A stretch of DNA of 64,000 bases from Aedes albopictus (Eukaryota; Arthropoda; Insecta; Diptera; Culicidae). Positions 34,201 through 45,029 of the stretch are shown in pieces. The translations under genes were made by a program, and so were the position numbers. The notes beneath the pieces are model-generated. The model saw nothing but the letters and a program-made list of their open reading frames with translations, ran no database searches and had not been told where the DNA came from. The DNA lies in NCBI RefSeq assembly GCF_035046485.1, contig NC_085137.1, positions 499,802,536 through 499,866,535 on the forward strand, written 5' to 3'. Numbering within the stretch: position 1 is the first letter of the stretch; each line of letters starts with the position of its first letter.

Positions 34201-34894
34201 ATTTACATCTGAAAGGCCTCGACCCCCTCTCCTTTACATCTGCAAGCCACTTGCCCTTCTCATGCTTCTTTGCAATCTTGAAATCCATTTAGATAATGAA
34301 CTGAATCCATTTTGGTATTTAATGAAACCTAAATTTTGGTATTTGGTCCTAAAATTTGGTATTTAATGAACCCTAAATTTTAGGTAAAAGTTCTAGTTAG
34401 GAAGTCCCGACTCGCTAACTAAATAGAGGTTCGGGTGTACAGGATTGCCTGATTGACGAACAATAATTATGGTTCGGACTAGACTTGGTTATCCAGCTAG
34501 ATAACTGGGTACATTTTATGTTAAGTGTTGTATGTTGTTTCTTTGTGTTATTTTAGTATGTACATTTGTAGGGTTCTGTTTATATCCGTATTTAGGCGCC
34601 CAACATGAAGCATTTGTAGTGTTCTATGTAACTTTTTTTTGTTGCCGAAAGTATTCAATACCATTGTGTTTTTAAGTGAATTCTTGGCGGAAACACGTTT
34701 CTTGAAGAAAATGGAAAAATATTAACACCTGCTTAACAATATTCCAGATTCTTTTTTTTTAAGATTCCTGATGATTATATTGGGTTTTATTCATCTACAA
34801 TCTAAGCTCCACAATTCAGAGATTAGAATATAGCTAATTTAACATCAATAATCGTTAATCTAACCTTACATTTCTATTTCCCATCTCTCTACAG
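34201..34894. other. Intergenic/intron upstream of the transporter exon
   Basis: AT-rich. Several AATTTTGGTATTTAATG repeats lie at 34310-34390. It ends in a good polypyrimidine tract and acceptor (CCCATCTCTCTACAG) at 34894, so at least its 3' part is intron of the transporter gene. Confidence 0.6.
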
Positions 34895-36691
34895 CATCTC
34901 TCTCCGCCATCGGAACTCCCATTGGGTGCCTTCTCAGTGGCTATGTAATGGACAACTTCGGACGCAAGAAGGCCCTTCTGATAACGGAAATACCCATGAT
35001 CATCGGCTGGATCGTAATCGCTTGCGCCACCAACGTAGAGATGATCTACGCGGGGCGCGTCCTGACTGGGTTCGGTTCCGGTATGATCGGTGCTCCGGCT
35101 CGTGTGTACACCTCGGAAGTAACCCAACCGCATCTTCGGGGGATGCTTTGTGCACTGGCGTCGACAGGGATCAGTTTAGGGGTGCTATTTCAATACACGC
35201 TGGGAGCGGTGACGACGTGGAAAACACTTTCGGCGATCTCTGCATGTCTTCCGGTGTTGGCGTTTGCGCTGATGTTACTCATGCCGGAATCTCCCAATTA
35301 CCTGGTGTCCAAGAACAAACCGGATCAAGCTCTGAAGAGTCTGGCTAAGTTGCGAGGATCTACGTATAACCTGGAGAAGGAAGTTAATCAACTGCAGTCA
35401 TTCGCTCAGAAGAGTAACCAAAAGAAGAAACTGTCGCCAAAGGAGACAATTCAAGCTCTGCTGCATCCATCCTGCTTGAAGCCATTTGGAATTTTGACTC
35501 TCTACTTCATGATGTACCAGTTCAGCGGTGTGAACACGATCACTTTCTACGCTGTGGAGATTTTCCAAGATTCCGGCACCACAATGGACAAGTACACGTG
35601 CACGATTATGCTAGGAGTGGTTCGGTTCATCTTCACAATCTTGGCCGCCATATTGCTCCGAAGGTGCGGTCGCCGACCATTGACGTTCATCTCCGGCATC
35701 GGATGCGGTGTCACGATGATCGGTTTGGGAACCTATCTCTACTACAAGAAGTCTTGGGAAATGGCTGTGCCTCCAATCGCTCCTACGGCCACGTGGTTCC
35801 CAGTGGCGTGCATCTTCGTGTTCACGATCACTTGCACGCTGGGCTTTCTGGTCGTGCCCTGGGTCATGATCGGTGAGCTGTATCCGATGAAGGTCCGAGG
35901 AATTGTCGGCGGGTTCACGACCTGCATGGCACATACCTTCGTCTTCATCGTCGTGAAGACTTATCCATTCCTGGCACATCTGCTGGAAAGGCATGGTGCC
36001 TTTATCCTGTACGGATGCATCTCGTTTTTAGGTGAGTTTAAAAACTGGAAAGGAAACTCTCTCAAATTGTCAAAACATTCTGGCTTTAAGGTATTACTAC
36101 ATCATATGGGACGATGTTCGTCTGATTTGTTAGATGAGAAAGAAGATATCCTTTGTTTGAAATGCTTCTTCTACCTGGCTTCCACTCTTATACGACCCGG
36201 TCATTGTAATGGCGCAGCCTAATGTCGCACACCATTGACAGTTACATAAAACCTCTGCATATTGCTCTGATCCTTTTCTCCGTCATCTCAGCAATCAAAC
36301 TCTCTTCGTACTACTGTTTCCTGCTATTTAATCAATCACTTCGCTACTATTATCCAAATTGAAAGAGTTAAGAAGATAAGAATACTTTTTTTAGAAAACG
36401 GTATAAATGTACCTAGAGACAAAAAGATTTTTTCGATGAAGAATCACCGTTATTGAAATTTTCTCCTTCATCGTAAAACACTAACGAAATACATATTTTC
36501 CAGGAACCGTCTTCTTCTACCTCTGTCTGCCGGAGACCAAGGGCAAGACGCTGCAGGAGATCGAAGACTACTTCTCGGGCCGCATCAAGTCGCTGAAGAA
36601 GTCCAAACAGCAGGAAGCCGAAGGCCAGCAGTTGAACAACAACTCCAAACCCCAACTGCTGACGGTGGAGAAGAACAAGCTGCTGCCGTAA
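34895..36691 (+). CDS. MFS facilitated sugar (trehalose-type) transporter, 3' exons
   Basis: Membrane sugar carrier of the major facilitator superfamily, closest in type to insect Tret1-like trehalose transporters (family assignment is knowledge-based). Two exons are visible: 34895-36031 and 36504-36691. They are joined by a GTGAGT donor and TTCCAG acceptor inside a glycine codon. Seen motifs, in order: DNFGRK (loop 2-3), GSGMIGAPARVYTSEV, PESPNYLVSK after TM6, QFSGVNTITFY (TM7), RRCGRRPL (loop 8-9), PWVMIGELYPM (TM10) and PETKGKTLQEIE at the C-terminal border. A hydrophilic K/Q/N-rich tail ends at TAA 36689. The exon begins after an acceptor in mid-codon, so TM1 and part of TM2 lie in upstream exons I could not find; they may be far away across repeats. 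Reading through the 472-bp intron would give a shorter, aberrant C-terminus. Confidence 0.9.
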
Positions 36692-38090
36692 AAAAAACAA
36701 GAGTGGTGGTCGGCCGGGCTGGTTCCACTGCCGTCATCTCCAATGGGGCCCCTTCTTCAGTCAGTGTGCCATACGAGGAAACGAGAAGTATTTTCAGTAG
36801 TTTGCTACGGAAACGGAAAGTGATATTTTTCCCATTTTGTTTGATTTGTCCCCACGATGCGGTCCACTTTATTAGACAGACCGCTACTACTTCCTTAATT
36901 CTGTTAGTAAACTTCCCCTCCTGTTGGTCTATATTAGATTCTACCAGTAAGTTTATAGTTCTCAGTTCTAATAGTATTATCTACGCACTTGACTTTTAGA
37001 AGGACTACAGTAGCAAATTTGTTTTCTTTCTTTTTATGTTTTTACTTATGTTTTATTTCTTGACAATGATTGTATTGAAGTTCACATTGATTATCAAAAG
37101 AAAAAAAAAAACTATATTTACAAAGAATGGACAAAATAAAGACGACGCACATGTTTCATTTCAAGACCAATTGTGGCCGGAAATCTATCTAGAAAATGCT
37201 CAATTCGAACACGGAATCGAGTTTGAATGCAAACGAAAAAAAAAAACTGAGAAAAAACCGACGATAATGATCTGATTTAATCGTGAGAGAGAGAAACACA
37301 CGGTCCCGAAAACCAGCAACTTCTAGGATAGGGAACTCAGGAAACCAACACAGACCATAATGTGCTTTAAAGACAGTGAGGCGGCCGTGTCCGCGATCGA
37401 GAGCGTGTGCGAACTAGAGTTTAGAAGTTTCGATGCGATTCCTAGGGTTAGCACTACTCGCTAATCTCGGTACTATACTAACTATATTCTGTCAATGTGA
37501 TAGCGGATTTCAACTTACATCGGAGGAGTTAAGTTATCACCTAGATACAACTTACTCAATCGACTAAAGAAAAATGATAAACTGATTAGCTAGGGTAGTA
37601 CTTAATAAATAATTCTACGCCATTCAGCTTTCCCAGAGCCCAAATGGGAAGACACAGATAAGACAGTTATGGCCGATAATATAATGCCTTATGAGGGCGA
37701 ATGTGTTAAAAGTTCCATGCGATATAATTATACACCTTCTCGGTAGGGTTCCGAATACCGAGACAGTAAGATAACTGCTGTAATAAAGCGATTGAAATAC
37801 CATCTTTTTTAAGAACACTGAAAAACAGTTGTGCTTAATTATTTATATCCGAAATGCACATATCCCTACAAAGGTTTGAGCTAGACGACATATCCTTAAG
37901 ATAACAAATAATTATAATGAATGTAATCAAATCATAGTTGCAAACCAAATACTGTCTGATTATTTTTACAGATATAGACAACATTATAATTTGTCATACT
38001 ATAGCAAAAACATAAATTTAAAAATACTGTGATGCTCTCAATTACGGATGTTTGGAAGCAATACTAGTAATAATGAAAGGTAAACATTAT
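36692..38090 (+). other. Transporter 3' UTR and downstream region
   Basis: The AT-rich 3' flank carries three candidate polyadenylation signals AATAAA, at 37135-37140, 37604-37609 and 37782-37787. Which is used cannot be told. No other gene is seen. Confidence 0.5.
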
Positions 38091-38099
38091 TGCGATAAA

Positions 38100-39855
38100 A
38101 ATATTGTTTGTTTGTTTGTTTATTTATTACGACCCTTTAATCAAAAATGATCATTCGGGTCGGAATCTAAATCTAAAATAAAATTTCCTGTGAAAAAAAT
38201 TTAAAATAATAATATTTCAACAATAATCATAAAATTTCAAAATGTTTTCATCTCAAAAAATCAGTTCCCCAAATTGGCTTCCAGGAAAAATATAAAAGTT
38301 TGGGGATGTTCAAAAATAAAAATTAGAAAAATCAAAAACTTAAATTCACGAAATCGAGAATTAAAAAGAATCATCTTCCAAAACATGTTTAAATCGATTT
38401 TAGATGACGAAAAATGATATTTAGATCAAAATCAAAAATTTGGGTATTAGAGGGTTAAGTACTGATAATTCGACAGGGTAGCTGTTTGAAAGGCAGCTCT
38501 AGGCCACCGTTAAAATATGTGGTGTTCTTACATCATCCGCGTTTCTAGTGTTATACCGATGAATGTCACTTCCTCTTTCAATTCGATCACACAAATATCG
38601 AGGCAGTAAACCATCAACTATCTTGAAAATGAACACCAAAGTGAAAAAAACACAATTCTCTGGTTCACTGATAGTTACTGAAGGGTAGGGCTTTCAATAA
38701 GAAAGAGGATGATGTATTGTATCTCAAAATCAAACGCATTGTTTTATTTTGCAATCGCTGCCCTATGTGGGGAGAGATGAATGATTCATACAAATGAATC
38801 TTATTACTAATTTTATTTTTGTGCTAAATGTCGTATTTTAACTTGTAAATATTCCCCTAGTGTCAATGCACATTTATAGGGTTCTGGTAGAATAGAGGCC
38901 TGCAATCCTATTTCGATTGCCTACATTCTGGCCATTTTGGGCCGCGATTAAGTACTAGAGATGTAAACCTTTCCCTGGCACAGACTTCAAGTTATAGAAC
39001 ACTAGTGATGAAACCCGAATCGGGATGCCCCCTTAGGATTAGAAATTCCTAGACAAAACTCAAGCTATGAAAGCAACTAATGCTGCGAGCAAAAGGCAAC
39101 TTGCCAGAGAAAATACGATTAGGGGAACAAAGCCCAAAATGCCAAGATGGGGTGAAATGGCCCAACTTATAAAATCATTCCTGAATGATCATTACTATAG
39201 GTGAATGGTGTCAAGATATGTTTGCATCGAACATTCTTCTAGAAGCTAGGCCACCAAACCCACGAAAAATCTTTTGATTTCCCAATGAAAATTGACAACT
39301 TCCGGTTTTTCGTGCTTGCGATTAAGGTTTTCTGATGATTTTATTACTAGCCAAGTGTTCGAGTCTACGCTTTCCATATTAGGGGTCATTCAAATATTAC
39401 GATCATCGTTTTGGGGGAAGCGGGGGTAACACTCCATTTATTGAGTATACGAAAAAAAGCAGACAGAGGGAGAAAAAGGAGTCGGAAATGCCCGAACACT
39501 GATGGACGTAATTTTTGAATGTTTTTATGAAGTGGCATCTTACCCCATGGCAGATGGTCTTTTTGCACCACTTCCGTTTTACGAATCAGTTTTTAAAATC
39601 GTTAAAAATCGATGAAAATGCAATAGTTTTGTGAATATTTTTGCTAAAGTATCGAGCAAATATTGTCTAGTTGCTGTTACCACTTTGAAAGCCTAACAAA
39701 TGAGGCTAATTATCATTGAAAACGATGAAAGTTTGAAAAATGGCATTTTACCCCACTTAACCCTACAGGATTGACTGATGGACCAACAACATTTATGAAA
39801 CCTCGTCATCCTGTCATCGGAAATTGTTATCCACTAGGGTAACAGGGCAAAATAT
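38100..39855. other. Intergenic with retrotransposon 3' tail and half-MITE
   Basis: TTTGTTTGTTTGTTTATTTATTACGACCC at 38106 looks like the minus-strand 3' tail of a non-LTR element. GGGGTCATTCAAATATTACG at 39382 followed by a G-run resembles one end of a Harbinger-like MITE without a partner. No gene is supported. Confidence 0.4.
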
Positions 39856-39859
39856 ATGT

Positions 39860-40540
39860 TTTGTGTTTGTCTATTTGTGATGTCCTAATTGTATTACGCA
39901 TTTGTAACACTCCAATGTTATATTTTTGTGCATTTGTAGTGCTTCATTATTTTTTTCGTAATAATCTTGATAGGTACAGTTCTTCAGTCGGCAGAGAATT
40001 CCATACTTCCATACTTCCATAATACTGTCTTTTGATGACATTGTGAATATGAGAGTCAAATTTCAATCTGTCATCAATAATCACACCAAGATACATATTT
40101 AGCTCCCGATCGCGTTCAAGTGTCTCATCAGCAATTTTAACTGAGACGTTTTCATTTAGTCGGCTACACGAAATTACCATGAATTATGTTTTGTCTATCT
40201 TCGATTTCAACTGTTTGTATTTTAACCATCTACTCAGAGAACGCAAGTCTTCATTTAAACTTAAAGCTGCAATAAATAGCACAGTATTATCTGCGAAAAG
40301 GTTTAGGCATATCACAACATCAAGACTCTAAACAGAATCTTTGAATGCAGTCCTTTGGGTTCTGTCACACAGAATACTTACAAGCCTTTTTAATACAGAA
40401 TACGAATTTCCAAAACGCCTGAATTTTCGTAACAATAAGGGCCAATAAATTCTTTCAAATACCAAATTCAAAGCGGTTTCGCAGGAATGACCTTCTCGGT
40501 GTCCCGATTTGTATGGTTTAATCAAGTTATTACTATTTAA
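39860..40540 (-). pseudogene. CR1/L2-type non-LTR reverse transcriptase fragments
   Basis: Two minus-strand pieces. At 40328-40525 the frame reads GHREGHSCETALNLVFERI, an RT motif (GFRxGHSCETAL) shared by CR1/L2-like elements. At 39947-40180 it reads NMYLGVIIDDRLKFDSHI, the conserved YLGVIID segment downstream of the RT active site. The active-site region between them is missing or scrambled, so it is a deleted relic. Confidence 0.7.
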
Positions 40541-40544
40541 ATAC

Positions 40545-42014
40545 GTTAATAGCTGGCCTTTAACTACAAGTTTTTTAAGTACAAAATTTTTACTAATGTG
40601 TGCAGCATATTGATGGGGCGGAACTCTTCGGATTTATTCGTCCCAGCTACTTTTTGAATATTTAGTAATCACTTAAGTTTCCTTCCAAACCGTGCACCTG
40701 CACAGTTTGCAGTGATTTATTTATCAGGTCCAGCAGGTTGTGACCAATGACATCAAAGCATTCATGACAAAACCAAACTAGCACTTTTTAGCTCCCACTT
40801 GCTACTAGGTATCAATCTTATTAAAAGTTTTCGACCTTTTCCACAACATCAGATACTGGAGGTTGTCTCCCTTGTTCTCTCCTGACTATTCCTAAGAAAA
40901 ACTTCTAATTTTCATATGTGACTGATGAACATTGATTGATTGATTGATTGATTTGTCTTTATTATAGAGACTATCAGCCCTTGGCACTGATGAACATATT
41001 TTTTTTCCCCTCCATGAATCAGTGAAATTTATGTCATTCCACAAAAATCGTAGTCGTTTGACTGCTCTGGCATTCGCACACAATAGAAACACGTGTGTGA
41101 TAAAAAAAATGGAGATTTGAATTATGAAAAGAAATTCACGTGCTCCGGTGGGAATCGAATCCACGACTTCCAATTCGCTAGACGGGCGCTTCTTTCCCCC
41201 AAGCTACTGAGCCACTTGACCATCTCCGTCTCCTGAAGGCACAGAACTCGAATCCACTAATGCACATGGTTTGTTCCTTTTCACAATCCAAATCTCCTTC
41301 AGATGGAATAAGATGAACATCTACACGTCTCTGCTGTGTGCAATGTGCATGAGATTTGGATTGTGAAAAGGAACAAATCTGGAGCTCGATTTGAATAGGT
41401 CGTATGTGCTTTTGTCGATTAAAAATTCGATCAGTTGGATTCGCTTATTATAGCGAAAACCGTTGAAATTGAGCAAAGTTTATACATACAGCAGAATCCT
41501 CACAAAACAGGCTTTCTGTTCCATCATTAAAAGTTTGCAAAATCTGCCATATTGCTACAATGACTAAAATAAACTGATCGAATTTTATATCGACAAAAGC
41601 ATATACGACCTATTCAAATCGAGCTCCAGAAATAACATGCATTAGTGGAATCGAGTGCTGGGCCTTCAGGAGACGGAGATGGTCAACTAGCTCCGTAGCT
41701 TGTAGGAAAGAAACGCCCGTCTGGCGAATTGTGAGTCGCTGTGATTATTGATTATGATTAGGGTAAGTGTACCAATTATGGCTATAGTACCAATTATTCG
41801 CCATAGTTAATTTTCACCCTTTAACGATGTAAATCAACAAGACAAATTTTGTGAACAACAGATCACGTTCACAAAAGATAGTCGCACTCATTTAAACTTT
41901 ACATTTTCCTCAAATAATGGTAGAAATAAATCATTTTCCTTAAAATTTCGGCTTCCTTGCACCCTTTTTCGCCATAGTGTACCAGTTTCCCGCACGCATA
42001 ATCCAACAGGCCAA
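40545..42014. other. Intergenic with SINE-type and inverted repeats
   Basis: Holds a GATTGATTGATTGATT tail at 40930, the tRNA-like piece at 41140-41225 and inverted copies of ACGACCTATTCAAATCGAGC (about 41388 and 41612). A possible MITE at 41759-41997 has GGGTAAGTGTACCAATTATGG and a weak inverse. No gene. Confidence 0.45.
41140..41225 (-). repeat. tRNA-like sequence (SINE head)
   Basis: On the minus strand: A-box-like AAGTGGCTCAGTAGCTTGG, B-box GGATTCGATTCCC and a short 3' part ending CCGGAGC. A related head without the B-box lies inverted at 41675-41740. Arms do not fold into a convincing tRNA. Confidence 0.5.
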
Positions 42015-43356
42015 CAGTGCACTAAGGGCCAGAATCGCAATCTAGCGGAACAAAATTAATTACTCCAAAACGAAGCATTTCCGACACATGGTATCTTCGA
42101 CAAAGTTGCTTGACATCAGCAAGGGCATCTATTGATAAGAACGTAGTAGTTCGCAACTCGTCCGCATAGGTGGCGCCACCATCTAACTTCTTTGTTTTAC
42201 GTTCTAGAAACTTGGCGTCTTCGGCAAAGTTGTTCATTTTGGCAAAATAAACAACTCTTTCTCAGACGTCAAAATTCCACAGCCTACTGTTTTCGAGTTA
42301 TTTTAAAAATAAAATACATTCAATGAAAAACCAGTTTTTTAAGCTTATTTTGACATTTTTACTAGAAACCATGTGAGTTTAAATTTTTTCTCAATGCAAA
42401 TATGTCAAACCAAACACATTCTTTGGAAATATATTCAATATTATCATTAAAAATTTGAAATTAAAATACAAATTCGAAAAAAATAGTGTGAATTTCAAGC
42501 CTTAATATCTCACAAAGCGCAAAAAATCGCAACTTCAAATTTTCAGCAAATACGAATCAATACTAGGTGAACATACTGTCAAAAATTTGGAGAGGTATTT
42601 TTTGGTGTTTTTGAGATAAAAGCTTTTTAGTAACACCATAAATATAAGTAGTGCCAGCTTGTAACTTTTTACTGTTACACATTAGAGAGTTTATGTCTTC
42701 GAGAAAGTTGTTCATTTTGACTAAATAAACAACTGTTTCTTAGACGTCAAAATTCCACGGCCTACTGTTTTCGAGTTATTGTGTATTAACTAGATTTTAT
42801 TGATAAAATTTGTCAATAAAACACATTTTGATGCAATAGTATGAACTATTTTTTTTTGTTTTTGATTTTACGATACATAGTAGGTCATGAAAATGTCAGT
42901 TTCGTGGAGCTCCAGTTTCACAATCTCTAGAGATTGATCCACGTCCTTTCCATCCAGGAACAAATCCACGAGCTCTCAGCAAGATATTTCGCGCTCTAAA
43001 ATTTAAAATGATTGACAAAAAAGGTTAAGCTTAAAACATTTGGAAAATAACATGCAAAAAATTAAAAGTTACCTTGAGCCATGCTGACAATAGTATACTG
43101 ACATTTTCATGACCTACTATGTATCGTAAAAATTAAAACAATAAAAAATAGTTCATACTATTGCATCAAAATGTGTTTTATTGACAAATTTTATCAATAA
43201 AATCTAGTTTATATACAATAATTCGAAAACAGTAGGCCGTGGAATTTTGACGTCTAAGAAACAGTTGTTTAGTTAGTCAAAATGAACAACTTTCTCGAAG
43301 ACATAAACTCTCTAATGTGCAACAGTAAAAAGTTACACGCTGGCACTACTTATATT

Positions 43357-43889
43357 CAATGATGCAAATGATCACCTCACTAGTGCTCATCACAACTCAT
43401 CAACTGTATATTTATCGCGTGCGATTGAACTGTGCACTGATCAGCGATGACCATCAGCAAAGAGGTGGCAAAACGAACATGATGTAAATCACAAACGATT
43501 TTGCACACATCTGACTGGGCCATCACACGCTCGCCCGAACAGCCGAACCATACCGAATAGGTTGGTTTGCGAAGCTACGGCATGAACGCTCGACACGCAC
43601 ACAGAAGCAACATTCGCATGTACCGATACCATACTAATAAAGCTTCCAGCCAACGATGCTTCGCGATAAGCTATCGAAAAGCATCGAAAGCGATGAAAAG
43701 AGATGCTTGGCTAGAACGCAACGGCTCAACGGCGAAAAGGAAAGTCAACTATGCTGATTAGTGTTGAGTCCGTTCGTGTGCTACTCGTATGGGAGGTTGA
43801 TTGAATAAAGCGAGGATGGGTGAAAACGTATTCGTTGTCGAAAGCAAATCGCATCATTTCGCGAATGTTTTCATCAAATAGCAAGCTTG
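43357..43889. mobile_element. 533-bp insertion with 8-bp duplication (hAT-like)
   Basis: CTTATATT occurs at 43349-43356 and 43890-43897, while the uninterrupted left arm of the host foldback has this site once. The insertion starts CAATGATGCAAATGATC and ends …AAATAGCAAGCTTG; the inverse of the end starts CAAGCTTGC, a weak terminal match. The duplication length and CA…TG ends suggest hAT. One open frame (43567-43761) has no recognised domain. Confidence 0.65.
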
Positions 43890-44120
43890 CTTATATTTAT
43901 GGTGTTACTAAAAAGCTATTATCTCAAAAACACCAAGAAATACCTCTCCAAATTTTTGACAGTGTGTTCACCTAGTATTGCTTCGTATTTGCTGAAAATT
44001 TGAAGTTGCGATTTTTTGCGCTTTGTGAGATATTAAGGCTTGAAATTCACACTATTTTTTCGAATTTGTATTTTATTTTAAAATTTTTAATGATAATATG
44101 TATATATTTCCTCAGAATGT

Positions 44121-44609
44121 CACAGAGAACAGACGTCCAAGCTCATACATTTTTCTTCAAAAAAAGTGTGTGAGTTTTCAAATGAAAAACCGTTAAAACA
44201 CTAACGCCATCTTCAGGCGACTGCCCCAGTTGCACTCGATCATTGTTGCCAAATTTATTAATTTTATGAAAGTATTGTAGCTCTTGGCTGCACTGCTGCC
44301 AAACATCAAAACACAACAATCACGCTAAACATTAACCACTGGTTGAGCACACGTTGCTCATATTTGCGCAAGAAAGATTTTTCCTCTTATTTCACCAAAA
44401 GTGATTACACATAATTGTTTAACAGCTAATTGCACATGCATTATCCGTAGAATATTTACAACGGACCATAAAACCAAATAGGTGAATATCCGCATTTTAA
44501 AACGGTTTGTTTTTCATAATTACCTTTAATAGAGATATTCTTTTGTCCGTAAGAATTTTAGCGTGTGTTTCATGTGTTGTTTTTTATCGAAGTTCGTCGA
44601 GCCGAAAGG
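44121..44609. mobile_element. 489-bp insertion with 7-bp duplication AGAATGT
   Basis: AGAATGT occurs at 44114-44120 and 44610-44616, and once at the matching place in the other arm. The insertion starts CACAGAGAACAGACGTCC, reminiscent of the CACAGACAAACAGACGT family at 13.0 and 59.8 kb. Its right end (…GAGCCGAAAGG) is not the inverse, so it may be end-degraded or a different family. Non-coding. Confidence 0.6.
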
Positions 44610-45029
44610 AGAATGTGTTTGGTTTGACATGTTTGCATTGGGAAAAAATTAAACTCACATGGTTTCTAGTAAAAATGTCAAAATAAGCTTAAAAACTGGT
44701 TTTTCATTGAATGTATTTTATTTTAAAAATAACTCGAAAACAGTAGGCTGAGTAATTTTGACGTCTGAGAGAGTGTTGTTTATTATGCCAAAATAATGCC
44801 AAAATAATGCCAAAATAGATGCCAAGTCTCTAGGACGTAAAACAAAGAAGTTAGATGGTGGCGCCACCTATGCGGACGATTTGCGAACTACTACGTTCTT
44901 ATCAATAGATGCCCCTGCTGATGTCAAGCAACTTTGTCGAAGATACCATGTGCCGGAAATGCTTCGTTTTGGAGTAATTAATTTTGTTCCGCTAGATTGC
45001 GATTCTGGCCCTTAGTGCAGTGGTCTCAA

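Larger units (their letters stand above)
42020..45017. mobile_element. Transib-like foldback, 3 kb, with two nested insertions
   Basis: The left end is CACTAAGGGCCAGAATCGC and the right end its inverse GCGATTCTGGCCCTTAGTG. The 5-bp flanks are CAGTG at 42015-42019 and 45018-45022. Arms of nearly 1 kb match inverted, including GGTGGCGCCACC, GACGTCAAAATTCCAC, AACAGTAGGC and CATGACCTACTATGTATCG, with the centre near 43.0 kb. The right arm is split by insertions at 43357-43889 and 44121-44609, each with its own target duplication. No transposase. The 5-bp duplication and CACT start are consistent with Transib but less diagnostic than at 27861. Confidence 0.75.

Noticed and set aside
33815..34288. 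157-codon minus-strand frame rich in FRG/FRRF
   Set aside because: Produced by the GAAACGC short-period array, with no conserved domain.
35611..35994. 127-codon antisense frame in the transporter
   Set aside because: Antisense shadow of the MFS coding exon; no independent support.
43567..43761. 64-codon frame inside the 533-bp insertion as a transposase piece
   Set aside because: No hAT dimerisation or DDE motif; likely chance.
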